The notes below the pieces were generated by a model. It was given only the letters and a program-made list of their open reading frames with translations. It ran no database searches and had not been told where the DNA came from. Shown piece after piece: positions 13,371 through 27,900 of a stretch of 64,000 nt of DNA. Numbering within the stretch: the first letter of the stretch is position 1; every line of letters begins with the position of its first letter. The translations under genes were made by a program, and so were the position numbers. This DNA is from Ooceraea biroi (Eukaryota; Arthropoda; Insecta; Hymenoptera; Formicidae): the NCBI RefSeq assembly GCF_003672135.1, contig NC_039507.1:4603624-4667623 (forward strand), given 5' to 3'.

Positions 13371-13421
13371 ATGTCGAGGTGTGGTGGAGGGGCTAGAGGG
13401 CCAAGAATAAAATATCATCCA
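13371..13421 (+). CDS. Candidate small first coding exon
   Basis: ATG 13371 opens MSRCGGGARGPRIKYHP and runs into the donor-like gtatgt at 13423. It follows about 350 bp of purine-rich, CpG-rich, leader-like DNA containing an upstream mini-ORF (ATGGAGTCGTGA at 13266). That arrangement fits a 5' exon of a gene with a long first intron on the plus strand. No downstream exon was identified, so confidence is low. Confidence 0.2.
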
Positions 13422-13508
13422 CGGTATGTCCCCTTTGAGAACGCAACATCTTTCTCCATCCTCTCCGTTTTTTGCTCCTTCGCATCTCGAAGACTTCTCT
13501 CTTCCTCC

Positions 13509-13539
13509 TTCTCTCTCTCTCTCTCTCCTCTCTCTCTAG
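13509..13539. repeat. (CT)n microsatellite
   Basis: Two CT runs ending in ctctctctag, which resembles a strong splice acceptor on the plus strand; the frame after it (gtttctcacctattc) stops soon and is not protein-like. Confidence 0.8.
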
Positions 13540-16500
13540 GTTTCTCACCTATTCACCTTCTGCTGCGTTAAGAACGCGAGTCTGCCAGAGAGTGCACGGT
13601 TGTCATCCGTATTCGCAAATTCGACGGCGATGGCGGTGGTACAATGTGCAAGAGCATCTAGGAATCCGCCGTCTAGTTTTCAAAGGGTCGCTGATGGAGT
13701 ACGTCGGCGGCGTATCGAAAATGCAGAATCGCGAGCTGAAATTTGCACGATATCTTATCAAACATTCAAAGGTCTCAACTAGTCGCAACAGGATGCGTCG
13801 AGTTACGTTCAATTAGATACTTGTGACTGCTGGGTTGAGAATTATGTACCATCGAAGTCTCTCCTTCAACGCGGCATCGTCGGCGGACGGATATTAAGAC
13901 GAGCACCGTACTCGTTTGACGTTGCGCGTAAATTACATATTTTGTCATGACGAAGCGAGAAAGTGCGAGTTCGTTCTTTCGGCGTGTGCCATTTCGGACC
14001 AATTTAGAATCCATAAAGTCGCGCGTCTCAGGCTTCTTTGGCGAAATTCTTCGCCTGGGGGATCGCACGAAGACAAGGACGCAAAAGAAAAGGCGGTCCT
14101 TAAATCTGAAAAATTAAATTATATCGCCGTAAAGAACGATGCCCGGGGGTTTAGTGTCTCGTAGATGGGGCCAACTGACGTGTATACGGCGCGGAGATCG
14201 TTGAATAAAAACAGCATTAGTCCGTGCATAATGTATGGATGATGGCGACGTGTCTTGTACCGGCGCGGCTCGCACATGGGGGAGAGAGGGGGTGGAAAGC
14301 TCAGACCAAGTAGCCGACTAGCTAAGGGAACTATACGAGAATGCTGGGACTCGTAAAGCTCGCGACTGCTCGCACCTCGCCCGTTATAATAATTTAGTTC
14401 ATGAAATTCGTCGTTGTATCTCGCCAATGCAGTTCGCGTTGTTGTCACGTTGTTGTCGCCAGGAATGTGAAGATCATTTAATTGCACGCAACGCGAAAAG
14501 ACGTAACATTTGCTCAAGAGATAAAGCAAATTTTAAACCAAAATGTATGCTGAAAAATAATATATAAAATTATTATAAAGAGAGCTCGCAGCGTAAAACT
14601 GACAATATTCTGTTTTGCATAAGAGCTTGTCTTCGGTGAAGAGAGAGAAAGAGAGTTCAACTCTGCCTTGAGATGAAATCCCGGCGCGATGAAAAAATCT
14701 TTTAAGTAGACGGCGGTAGAAGAGAGATCAGACGGCTGCCGTACACAATCACACGAGAGACATTGCCGATGAAGAATTTAGAGATGAAATCAGCCGAAAG
14801 AACGCGGATGGCGCGGCGAGCAGGGTGGGCGCTCGATCGCGGACAAAAAAAATGTATATTACAACGGCACGAAATACCGATTTGATTTGTCAAACGGGGA
14901 ATCCTATCATCTCCATACTACAGGACTTTTCACTCCGGGTCTTTGATTAAAATGCGAGCTTAATCATCGCACTCTGCCGCCACCTGGGGACTTCGCTTGT
15001 CGCCTGCCACCCCGCCACGTTCTTCACCCTCTGGTATGAGGCCGCGCTACCTTTTCTTTCTCTACCACGCGTCTCAACGAAAGCTGGAAAACCAGAAGGA
15101 TAATGCATGACGTGGTCTTTTGTTGCTTCACCGATGACAGAGAGGCGAGATATGACGAGGAGAAACAAGCGGGGCGGGAGGGTGAGAGAGAGTCTTCCTG
15201 TTTTAAGATATTAAAATGTGTCATCAGCTGATGCCTTCGTTACTGCATCGTGATGGATCCTGCTCACCGTCTCCTTCTTGCGACGTGTTTCTGTGTTCTC
15301 ACTCCTACTCTCGTACATTTCTATACTTTAATTACGAGCTGCTATTCGACTTTTTGATAAGAGCAGATACTGCCTCGCACATTTCTACAAACATTTCTAC
15401 GTTGTCGCAATACTTTTAATATATAAATACGATTAACATATATTTCATAGCGTTGTGCATCACTTATACTGGCTTCACACCACAATTTACTCTCCTGTCG
15501 ACTTCTATCCTTCGTTTTTCAGTGGCTTTTATATGATTTATATAATTCTCTTTTCAAATACAGTTATTTTTCTTCTGCAAATCGTGAAAACCTAATCAGA
15601 TTGCTGATTGTCCTTTCGTTTAATTGTTTTTTATTCTTGCCATATTCATGGTGAACAAAACTGGTTATAATGGGGATAGAAGTTTGCCGCACGAAGGAGA
15701 ATAGGGACACGAGTCTTACATTGCTACGTTGTTATGTGTGGAAGAAGGGATGACGATCGACAATCGTCAGCTTTCCAATTTTCGATAAATCATCTCGAGA
15801 CGACCGTGCAAGGCATCAATAGATCCGCGACGATACCGGGGGTGTAAGGCGTCGGCGAGAATGTAGGGAGGGTGGGCAAGAGATGGGGGCGAAGTTGGTG
15901 GCGAAGGTGGAGAGTGGAAGACGAAGAGAAGGGAAGGGGTGGTTCTCGGGGCTTCGTGAGAGGGTGGGTAGGCGAAGTAGTAAGGGAAGGGGACGGGGGA
16001 GGGGGTGCAATTTCCGTGGCTCGTGATTGGGGCAGCCTCCTCGGGGAGCAAAAACTCCATCTACAAATGAACAGCCGTGACAAGAGCCATAATTTCTCGG
16101 GGCTGAGCCGCAGCTACCGTGGCTTCTGCCAGCCGCAACCTTCCTTTTCGTTTCTGACATGATCTTATATACAGAAGAGGTGGCATACGGCTATGTCGAA
16201 GAACTCAAGAACTCAAGAATTCAAATTCTACGGAACCAACAGATTCTTCGTTATCTCGTGCATTCGAGGTGCTCGTAGATTTACCGCCGAGCTTGCGATA
16301 CAAATTTCTTGTAAAATGCTATTGTTCCAAGTATATCATATCATTATTTCACAGAGAACACGTATGCTATCAGAATTTATTAATCAGAAGTTTTTTAATA
16401 TCGAAAAGAGACACTGTAAAAATTGTTGGATATGTATTCTACATAAAAATGATTTTAGGAACTCTCTACAGAAAACTGTTCCACTAAAAATTTCAGGAAA

Positions 16501-19500
16501 AAACTATAGATAGAAGATAATTTGTATCAGATCAAGCTTTATGCATAAATCACCAAGTTCTCCTTCTTGCCTTGCGCTGATGGATAAGTTTGCCTATCCG
16601 TGTCGGATATTATCGGAATTCGGAACAGTCAGACTCGATTGGACGATATTGATATGACACAAGGCGTCAGACTAGATAGAAACGACCTTCTGAAAAGTTT
16701 CTTTCAGCGGCATCTCTCGCGTCGATCCCCGACGTCGAGCTTCACTTATATTTCAGAAGTATTCCCGGCTATCCTCTCGCTCGATTTAAAACTTCACGAT
16801 GTTATATGTACCGACCTCGGCAACACGGTTACGCCGGGCGACCGGCTTGGTCGATCTATCAGCGGCAATTCCGAGCTGCAACCGGGAACACGGTTATTCG
16901 CGCGAGGGGGGGAGGACGGGACGCCATTTTCCGGTGAATTTCTCGGTTGGTAATCCCGCCACGTCTGTGGAAGCGAGCCCGACCCTCCGATCCTAACCGG
17001 ATCACGCCTCGAGGATGATGTATGATTGTGCCCACGAAAAAATTAAACGTACATTTGATAAATAGAGTTGGCAGCAGTGACTGCGCTCGGGCGAGGGAAA
17101 GGGCGAGAGAGGAAGGAAGTGAAAAGGTCGGTTGGACCATGCTACAGCCGTGTGCCACCAGCTATAGCGCTAACTCGACCTACCGCGCCTTTCGGTTTTC
17201 CTCCGAAATTCAGCGTCCCGCGGGACGGCCCGCACTCGGTGGTTCCGCGCTGGAGAGATCGCGTTCGTTCGATCACACTTTCCGTAAATCATTAAAGCCT
17301 TTTAGCACGTTCAGCTGCGCTGAGGAGACCGTGTCATTGCGTTTCCCTGATCGAGCCATCGCGCACGTTTATGCAGAAATTTATGTGCGACCGTGCGAGC
17401 TTTTCTCATAAAATTGAACAAGCGGTATATCGAGTATTATTTATTCTAAAAATCAAATTGAAGTTTTGTAAATATGCTTATTACATTAAATATGAACTGT
17501 CCTGGAATGTTCTTCACTATCATGAATTGTAATGTAATATTCTCTGCGAATACACGATATATGTAACGTATTTTTTTTTTCAAATAATTTAGTTATGTTT
17601 TAGCAAATCAGAGTGACAATCCCTAGCAGAACGATTCGAAGCTGACGCAAACTCTTCCGAGAGGGTAGACCAGTTTCCAAAGTCCAAGTTTGGCCCCGAA
17701 GGAACTGACCTCTATTACGCGGGGTTAACCGCTTGGCATTCTCACTTCCGGCAAGACTTTGATTGGTCTCCCAATCCTATTAGCTCTAGATACCAAATCC
17801 TTATGACATTTTGCTTTCGTACCACAATTGGAAACTTGTCGTCTTTTGGAGAACATTTGATATAACGACAGCATATATTTTTATTACAGACATATTTTTA
17901 TAAGATAATCCAAATATTTTTCACTTATTCATTTCGTAAAACGATATTACTCAACTGAAAATTATAGTATTCGTTAATACTTTTAATGCAAAAAGAATAA
18001 TACAAACTTAAGAATTATATAAATATTTTAAAAACTATCTATTTGAAATAGGATGACCACACGTTACGCAATAAATTCATTTGAAAAATTTATAAAATTT
18101 TGTGATAAATATATTTCAGTAGTTTTAAATTTGTACTTTTCACATTCTTCCAATAGTTCAAATGTCACTGCTTTGTATAAGAGAACTGTGGTATTCTCGT
18201 ATGCGTTATTTGTAGAATATCCGTCGCTATTCGGGATATTTTTCATCGCGTACCGATTTTCACGTTTACCTGATTTTGAGGTAGGAAAGCGTATAGATCA
18301 GATCCGTGTAGAGTACTACCTTCTTCGTGCATTCCGCGTTTCAAAGCATATGCAGATGGATAGATGGAAACCTGTGACGTCGGTTGCCGCCTTGCTGTGT
18401 AGTCTCCGGAGACATCGTGCGTCGCGACCCTAAATAATACACGAGCATATTTTTCTATCGCACGTACGATGTCGTTGGCACCGTTGAAAATGCACGATTG
18501 TCAGCGTCCCAATTTATTTTCGAGTTCCAGAAGACACCAACAAAAAACTCCTTATAAATTTAAATTATCACGAAAAACAAATTCTCGAGAGATGAAAAGA
18601 TGCTTCTTAAACTTGTGGAATTATGCAATATTTTGTGAAAAAACGTTTTCTACAGATTCACAAACGATATTATTCGATTATATAATAAATGATGTAATGT
18701 AACAGCAAGAGAATGATTCTTAAATAGAAAGAAGAAATTGAATATCGTGTGTTACCTTTCCAGTTATAAAAATAATATCCGTGATTCATATTAAATAATA
18801 ACACAGATAAAACTGTTATATAAGTTTCAGTTTAAGATATATTTTTTATGTTATACGCACAATCGAGTAAAGTTCCGGTGCGAATGACAATTTTAAGAAG
18901 AAACTTCATCCCATAGAAGTATTATGTTGTAAGATTGAAACGGAGGATGCGAAGATTCTCGCGTTTATGAGAAAAAGCGATGAACAGTGGGCGGCGGTTT
19001 TTGCGGGCGATATTAAAACTGTATGAAGATAAATATCGTCTTGGCTGAGAACTTGAAGAACCAGGTATTAAATAATGAATCATGAGGATGCGTTGTTGAA
19101 TTACGATCAAGTACTGCGTTACATGATAAGTTTGGAATCACACTCGGTCTTTTTCTTAAATTGAAAAATCCCGTAAATTGTTTGCATCACTCAAATTGTA
19201 TTAGATAAAATAGTGAAACTTTATTATAATATGCTATTACAAAAATAACCAGATTCCAGTGGTACACGTATAACAATTAATCTTCGAAATGTTACATCGA
19301 TAATGAAATCTCGTCTCGCTGGTATCATGCTCTTTCTGATGCGATGATTGTTTTCCATTTTCCAAAGCGAGTCGTGCAAAGGCTTTCGGCTTGCAAAATT
19401 CATCCGAAAACGATTGGGGATTTGCTTAGCGCGACGTTAGAAAGTCGATGGCCTTACAGATGGCCGCAGCCACGCGTTCTCAACGCGCAGGTGCAGGAGG

Positions 19501-19819
19501 TTGGAGCAGTGCTCCGCAATTAAGAGAGTGAGGTCCCTGCAAATTAAGAGTTAAGGTGCATAGGTGGCCCCGTCGGAGTGGGGGCCCAGGGCGGCTGGCG
19601 GATTTCACGGGGGTTGCCAGCTGCGAAGGCGGTACCGGACACGCCCCTGGTGGCCGTACGCGCAACCACTGTGCGCCTTTCCTTGCGATATTCCACCTAT
19701 ATACGCCTGAAAACCCTAGTACACCCCGGCTAACTCTCTATTCCTACTCACTCCACCCCCTTCGCACTCGGCAAGACGGCCAGGCTATGCACAGGATCGG
19801 CGCAGAGGGCGCGAACTCA

Positions 19820-19838
19820 CGGTGCACTGCGTGCACCG
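19820..19838. repeat. Perfect 8-bp inverted repeat
   Basis: CGGTGCAC - tgc - GTGCACCG within the GC-rich island at 19.4-20.0 kb. The short loop suits a palindromic DNA-binding site as well as a hairpin. Confidence 0.6.
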
Positions 19839-22800
19839 CGCATCCCCTTCGATATCTTTTTATTATTGTACCGAAAGTACGGCCGCCATTAATCCTCGTA
19901 CCCCCGATGCTCTCAAATCGGAGGTGCGGTCGGGGTGAAGTAGGTACGCCGTTCCTCAGCATAGCGTAATGTATGCGTTTCTAGGCGAGAGTGTACGACC
20001 GTATGATTCCCAGATATTCCACGATACACGGCTTCGTCTGATTTACATCCTAGATCTCTCGTTTCGTGATTACATCTTCCGCGTTGCAGTCAATCCGGAA
20101 TTCCATTAATTTACGTCGATTCATCCGGTGAATTTTAAACGAAGAGTTCTCAATTAATAATTTGTCATTCCACTGATTATCAATGATAAACTATTAAATC
20201 TTTAACATTTACGAGTTTAAAAAGAGCGCATGTACATCGCCGATGATAGGATATTATTAGATAGAGATAGTAGATAAGAGATCGGATGACTCGTTAGGAT
20301 TTTGTGTCTTGAGCATGAAGCTTGAAAGATTGAGTTACACAGCGAAATTGTCAGCGATATTGGTCGGCAGTAGATTAAGCTGCCAATCTCTACTATATTT
20401 TGGAAATGATGTCTACGTGCACGCGCGCGAGGTTTCCCAATACTTTTGGGACGAATTCGGGAGGGCACGAGCGTAGAACGGTAATTACGGGAGTCGGAAA
20501 GTCGTCAGCCTCGGTCATAACTTCGTAGGATTCCCAGGAGGGCCCGGGTGCAATTTGTCGGTAGGCTCGGTAGCACGGCGGGAGAAAAGGACCGGCCGCG
20601 ATTATTTGGGGCGCCGGATGCAGGATGCAAACAACGACGAGGGACGTCGAACAAATGACGTGCGTCTGTTTGTGCATTCGTCTCATTCCGTCGATCGTAT
20701 ATCCCCGTCTGTTCTGGATTCACTCGGTGTACAAAATCGCAGCTCGGCTGTCGCGTCACGGGAAAGCAAACGGCCGCGTGTAATTGTAAGACATGCCAAT
20801 TTGTTATGTTGCACACGTGGAAAGAATACAAATTATCTCGATTTATTATCGACTGAATCGTGTATCGTTATTGTATTTTTATGGCTCTTCCAAATATCAT
20901 GTAAAATAATATACACGTCAAGTGTATCGTAGAAATACATACAACGCTAATAAGAAATCTTTTATTTTCGATATTACTTACTGTTGAACTTATTTATATA
21001 GAAAACGTCGAATAAATTATACATTAACACGATCTGTTAATTTTTCGGAAGAATGGACTGCGATTTTATTGCCCAGCGAACAGTTTTATTCTGAATACGA
21101 AATTCATAGTAATTGTTTCTGCATCAAGTAGATTCATAGACATCGCAATCTGAATAACAGCTGCAGAAGAACTGTAAAAGAATACTCGTAACGGCGGAGC
21201 AACCAATATCCGCCGCGTGTTCGGACGCGCGATGATTCGCGGCGCGAAAAATCGCAGTCGTCGCCTTCGGTGCTCGTAAGCTCGCGCGTATCCCGAGAGC
21301 CGCAACATCGGCCGCGCGGCGGTTTATCAATGATTCAAGCGCAATCTCATTCCGTATGATAATCCGCGGACCCGGAGAAATATTCATCGTGGCGGTTCGG
21401 CGGTCCTCATGAAATTCCGTGGCTCTCGCGGTTTCTGCGCGCGCCTTAGGAAGCCACCAGGGGCCACCGTGCTGCTTTGCGGGATTTTCGTATTCTCCGG
21501 CGAGATGATGTTGCTCGCGCGCGCGGGACAATGTGATACATGCACGAACATTCCGGCGGCTTCTTCTTCCTCGGGACGAGACGGAGCAGCAATGCCCAGC
21601 GGCGGCTGCGGGAGGGCGGGGAATCTCAAGTAGGACTGCGCAAAGAGGAAAAAAACTGGAGTTCTTCGCGAAAGTTTCGGCGCTGCCCCGGGATACGGGG
21701 CGAAGCCACGAGATTACCGCCGATAGGGGATGATACTTTCGTGAGTCGGACACGGGTAAATGATGGATCGTCCCGGTCGTGTCGAGGAATGTAAAACTCG
21801 CGTAAATCTCGGGGTTTTCGCGCGGCGAACTGACGCGCGGCATAGCTCACGTACTTTGCACTTCGTTCGCTCGCGAGTTTCGCCACTATCTGTTTCGTGA
21901 CAGTCGTACTGATGAGGAGTGACGCGTGTCTAGGAACACGAAGAGAGGTATCCTGGAAATAATGAGGCAATAAAACGCACTTCCGAAATGAAGCACCACA
22001 CCATCCTGAGACAAACGCTCACTCGTCGTCGGGCAAAACGTTGCGTTGATCGCGACACATATCCGGACACAAGACGCTGGTCTAATCTATTGAAAAGAAT
22101 TCGAGAAAAGAACGATATATCAAAATAACACAACATGTAGACAAAATACAGTTTACACCACAGATCGCAATGATCTACGTTCCTTGGGGAATTTCAACGA
22201 GCGTGTACCTGACCGAAATCCAACCCGACGTCCTTCTGGGATCATGGAAAGTCAAATATTTGGACGGATTGCCGAGTCATCGGAGGCCTCACGCACGTGG
22301 CTTTCTACGTGAAAATCGGCGGTTTTCACGCGATTCACCAGCGGCCACGCAGTTCGAAGGAAAGAAACATTGTGCGAGTTTCGTTGTATCCTCAGGGACA
22401 TGCTCTCCTCCGCCTCGCCAACAGCTGATTAATCGTTCTGTTCTTTCCCCGGAGACCCAGTAGACGCATCGAGCGGCTTCTTTGTCGTTGTGAATGGCGT
22501 TTCGTACCGACTATTTTTCGTTTACCGTTATAAGAAGCAGACCATCGCCCATCTTGGCGACGAACATCTTGGTGTTTCTCATAACGCGCCTCTTCTCTCG
22601 TGCTGGGCGCTTTTGAAGTTTTTGAAAGGGCACGTATCAAAACCATACTTTGTATTGTTATGTATTGTATATATAAACTTACTGTTTTCATTCTTTATCC
22701 TCTCATTTGTAATATCGGATCAACAAAAGTGGCAAAAATTCGCTCATATAACTCTGTAGAGTGTTCGTGAATATAAAGTTTTAACATATTACACCGGATG

Positions 22801-24600
22801 CAACGTCATTTGAGTACCCGAGCGGCCATCAACGTCGCAATCGAAGAAGCAAAAATAGTACTGGCTCGAAGAGTGAAAATACTATTTACGAAGAGCATTT
22901 GCGGGGCAGTTTGTTAAGCATTGAAGTCGCCCCCGCAGTGCGGCACATCCGGTGCAGCTTAATTTGTTTATTTGCGAGAGGGCGTGGTAGGAGATATTCA
23001 GAGGGTAGGAGGGCGAATTGCAGGACGATACAATGTTTTATTTAAATACGTCGCTGCGATCCAGCTCGCGCCCCATGGGTGTCCTGGACGGTAGCTGCCT
23101 ACACTTAATATGGGAAGCGACAGACTCATTTTTATTTCTCAGTCCCATGGAAACCGACATGGAGGACCTCTTCCGTTTTCCGCCCGTCGCGATTTTATGA
23201 GTTTCGTATACGTTCGCGTCGTAAACTAGTATTCTGCATTTCGTATTGCGTGGTATTTTGCCATTGACATTTATGATCGGAAAAATCGACGTATTATCGT
23301 ACCGATCAGTTTACTTATATTCTACATTAACATTTCACTTGTACGCGTATACGTTATTCATACTTACCACAAAATATGCAAAGCTGTGGCAGCAATTTCA
23401 TACTGAACGGAAAATATATCTTGATGTTTAAGAAAATTTACATATATCCCCAAGAAAAACCTCTTTTTTTAGCTAAAACTGTAATTTTAAAAATCTCTCA
23501 CGCGTGATTAACTTCTTCTTTGCAATCAGGTGTGAAAATTTATAGATTAGTTTCGTAATTTCTGGTCAATACTCCATCTTAGAGTCACATATACACGTGT
23601 GTACGCAAAAAGTATTGAATGAAACAAGTACGACGAAGAAAATCTTTTAAACACCGACAATTGTATTGTACGGTTTTCGTTGTAGTATCCTTACACCGTG
23701 CACAATGGAGATTTTGAAAGGACTGCATGAATTCTAGATCGACATTGAGAGCGGCACCGCACAGTATAATTTGAGTTAATTCCGCTGCAGGGCACAGAAG
23801 ACTGTCGATTAAAAACCTTCGTTCATTGTCTTCTGTTTACTCGTGGTGCACATTCGGCACTGAGCAATTTTCTCGCATCTTTAAGTCGTTTAAGCACATA
23901 TAAAGTATTATTTACTCTCGCGTATATTAGAATTTTCAGTGAATTATTCGCGACATAAGATAGACTTTGTGGCAACTTGTGGTAGTACTTGCATAGTGGC
24001 GGTAATATTAAACGAGACTCCGATCACTTGATTACGAAATTACCTTAGTACTAAAGCTGAAAGCACTCGACCATCGAAGATCCTCCGCGAAGATAATTAT
24101 GAATTCTCTTTCAAGATTACACCGAAATCCCTATGGGTTATCAGAGTCAATGAAAGACGGTTCGAAGTTAAGCATGAGTCACGTTGAACGATCGAGCCGA
24201 GAACAGAAAGTTTTGTCCGCGATGCAGTCGGGCAACAGTTGTAAAAGTGATCGAAATGCTGCGATATCATGTTGAATTAGTCAATCGTTTCGATCACATC
24301 GTCTGTTGGAGCAAAAGTTGAGCGGGCGAACGTCCGTGTCTAGTTGCCGACGTGAAATTTTAATATCTTCCAAGGGAAGGACGAAGACATTAGATCGCCA
24401 AGAACGTAGGCAAATACGGTTAACACTGTTTGCTCTGGTTTGAATGGTAGTTACATGTGTGGAAGCTGTGCACCGCGAGAGTGAGAGCTACCTACTCTGT
24501 GACCTTTCTCGGCTCAGTGCGTGGCGGTCCCTCAAGTTAAATAGTATAATGGCCAATTTAAAATGTCCCAGAGTATCTAAGATTCGTGTTTGCCCGTGGT

Positions 24601-24625
24601 CGAGATGTGTTTGAACGACATCTCG
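24601..24625. repeat. Perfect 8-bp inverted repeat
   Basis: CGAGATGT - gtttgaacg - ACATCTCG. It stands in a GC-balanced patch with no gene. The stem is too short for a miRNA precursor. Confidence 0.6.
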
Positions 24626-24895
24626 TCTCTGAGTACCGAGAATGGAGGAAGAACGTAGTTACGACCGCAAAGAACCCCATGGGCCTCGGACAGGTGTGCC
24701 TTGGGCTTTTGAAACCGCGTACGTACGAGATGCAAGTTATAACTCTTTTCTAAGATGAAACATGGAAGCATATTTAAATCGATAATTTACGTATCATACT
24801 TGCGATAAGATTTATGATATTGACGTGTTTTGCTAGTAAAGAAAATTAAAAGGTACCTTAAACGTAAGCCATAATTTTTAATAACCAGCAGAAAA

Positions 24896-24912
24896 AGAGA
24901 GAGAGAGAGAGG
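24896..24912. repeat. (GA)n microsatellite
   Basis: About eight GA units with a G-rich end. Confidence 0.8.
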
Positions 24913-27900
24913 GAGAAATCGACATATACAGAATACTGAAACGACCAGGATGAAAAAATATGTTTTCGCCGCTGCCTTTTACGTTTGCCAATCCAGTATC
25001 GTGAAACTAAACGTATCACGCGTTTCTGCCGAACACGATCCCGCGGGATGGAGCACCCAGCACGCCTATTTTTCACGTGATAACCATGGGGCGGCGGAAA
25101 AGCAGGAAGGGGCGGGGGTGGGACAACGCATTATTGCATTGTCCAGTTTGATAGAATCCCAAAATCCTTCAGGTTCTGCGACGCGGCCACGCGAGGTGCC
25201 TAGCAATGCGCCTTGCGGCCATTTTCCCCAGGGCACACGGTAACCCATCAAACTTTTAGCTGGACATCCCCCACTCTGGCCCCGGCAGTTCTTCTTCTTT
25301 TGCCGGAACGTGCCAGCAACCGGCATCACGGTGGAGTGTGCGGGGGATCCTCTCGTGATGAATATTGCAGGGGGCGCTTATTGTTTCCACTCACAAATCA
25401 TCCGCCGATGTCTCGCGGGGGGTGCGCCGCAATGTTTTATTCTTCTTCGGTCGACAGGGTCGACACTGGAAGATCCTACTGACTTGTGTGCACGAGGAGC
25501 CGTGTCCTCTCTGAGAGGCCAGCTTCGTCCGATGGCAAGACGTATTGGTGCCATTACGTGCCGGAAATCCTGTTTGATTGAATCAAATGGTCGTTGTAAA
25601 GGATTCGCGAAGATAGTCGTGAATGCCATAGCGGCAATAAAATGAATCAGTTGCACGAGTAACAAAATCTCTTGTTTAAAAAGGTTTGTCGGTTAAAAAG
25701 GTTTAACGTTTCCAATATTTTGATACTTTGATGCACTTTTGCTTGTATTTGAACAAGTTTTGTAGAACATGGAAGAGATAAACTTTGGAGACGTGATTAA
25801 GTCGTTATATTCCTAATCATAATGATTATGTACGTGTCAAATATAAAATTTGAATTTATTATAAATGAAATGCTTTACCACGTCTTTCTCAAGCAACCAA
25901 TACCTAGTTCTGTGAAAGAAACGTGTATTGCTGGGAGTATATATTCCTGTTCTTTACGAGGGAAGCTAAATGGAGCTTGGGAAAAGAACGTGAACTCGTT
26001 TCTTTCAGTGGCTCGAACGCCACCCTCGTCCCAATTCCGTAACAATAATTTTGCAAATAGTCGACGGAAGCCGCTGCTAAATAATGAAGTATCTTGTCGT
26101 ACGGGAAGATTCAATTTGCGGTACCAACGCATTGGATGACTCAAAAACAGAAAAAAGTCGGTTGTATTTATTCGAAAAATACTTTTTGAGATTATAAAGC
26201 GCTTATATTAATATATTATAGTATAGAATACTACTATATGCCGTTACTATTATATGCAAAAGTTTAAACTGCTTTTGTTCTGTCCAAAGCTCACCGCGAA
26301 TCCATGTCATAATATATTTTAAGCGAAACTGACGGTCGGATGTAAAATATTCAAACACAATATTCAAATGTCGACCGCAAACCGCAAACTTGATTTTTGA
26401 CACGTACAAATCAACGTCGGTACGTTTTCTTTGGATGCTGATTCTAGGATATTGAAAGAAACTGTATTAGGGTCTGGCAAGGGCTGAGAGGCATACAAAA
26501 TGTACGATCTATGAGTAGAGTCTATGTAAATACCATTATATATTTACTAAGTCTCAAGATAAAATACATTTGGTCACGATAGTTAGTTTTGCAAACTATG
26601 TAAGATCGAGTTCATTTATGATACTATAACTATAATAAGAAATTTTTTATTTTATATAATGCAAAGTTATCTAGACACTTTTTAAGTATTGATGGAAAAT
26701 TTTTAAATATATAGCACGATTCTATGACGTATCAAACTAAAAGAATTGTCATTCACGTTCAATGTATTAAGAACACAATATTCATCTATTTATTTTTCTC
26801 GACTATTATTTTCTGTCTGTTGAATTGTAATGTCTCAACGATTTTCCGCAAACTGTAGGAACGATTAACATAAAAAAAGTTATCAAAAAAACAATTGGAT
26901 TAAAACGTCAACAATTTTATAAAAAATGCATAGTAATCGCGTTGTAAAATTTTACAGGCTTTTGACCATTTCCAGGTAGGGCGAGAAGTTGCGGAATCCT
27001 GCATGTCGGGAAGGGGACAGCTCACCAGAACGTGTTTACTCCCGGCGAAACTAATTGCGCGTGCACGATTTTATTAAATTTGTCCACAACGTTACCTCGT
27101 TTGCATTCGTTAATGAGTTTTCGGTCTGGCGGTCCGGGCCAGGCACGTAACGAGGTTTGGACGGACGGAAGGGGGAGGATGTACTCCAGCAGGCGGGATG
27201 AGGGCGGGTGGAGTGTGCCGGTTCGGTTTTTGCCCGAATTTGCATACTTTTCGCGGTGGTTTAATTTCTACGGCCCGCAAAATCGTAACCCTCCCCCAAC
27301 TCTTCTTTTTTACCTCTGCTGCCGCGAATGGGCGTCGGGCTGACCAGGCAGAGTCCCGATACGGTATAAGTACACGGAGGATGTGATAGGCCATCGTAGA
27401 TCACTCTGCGGTCTGGCATCTCAAGGGTCGCATTATCCCCACTCCAACCCCTTTTCGTGGAAGCAACCCTTTTTGGTCGGTCCTTCTTCTACAAATTACG
27501 CTCGACCTCCTATTGCACCGACCGCGAAAGAGTTTAATCGACCCCGCGGAAAAAAGATGGGCACCTAAGCGTTCTTCGCTTGAAGGAGGAAGGTTTCCTT
27601 TCGCGTGCTCCGTTGCTGGAAAAAGTACATCGAAAGAATACATGCAATTTGCGAATAGTGTTTGCACGAATTTCATCCTGCCAATTAAACCAGTCAGTCG
27701 AACGATACATCGCGTGTCAACGCGGGTACAGAAATATCTCGTACGAGTTTGAGAAATTTACATTTTCCGGATGGCTGTTAGATGTATTTGAATGTATCCC
27801 CCTTAAAACACATTAAAAACTTTCCCGGAGCGTGCTCCTTATAATGTTGGTTTTTCGACGACGATACGGACCCCCATGGGGATTGAACCACTTGGAATAT

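Larger units (their letters stand above)
8700..14550. promoter_or_regulatory. CpG-rich block with enhancer-like AT islands
   Basis: About 5.8 kb rich in CpG, with many overlapping open frames that arise from few stop codons. Embedded are homeodomain-like words: tttaattagtttac (8980), catttaattacaaattccatt (9749), ttaatcaggttaatataaatatg (9833), gacttaattaatgacc (11791). None of the frames has protein-like composition. The block could be a promoter or enhancer region for a distant gene. Confidence 0.3.

Noticed and set aside
21124..21843. 239-codon open frame on the minus strand
   Set aside because: All frames on both strands are open here because the island is GC-rich. The translation has no domain, repeat or signal character, and no promoter or splice context.
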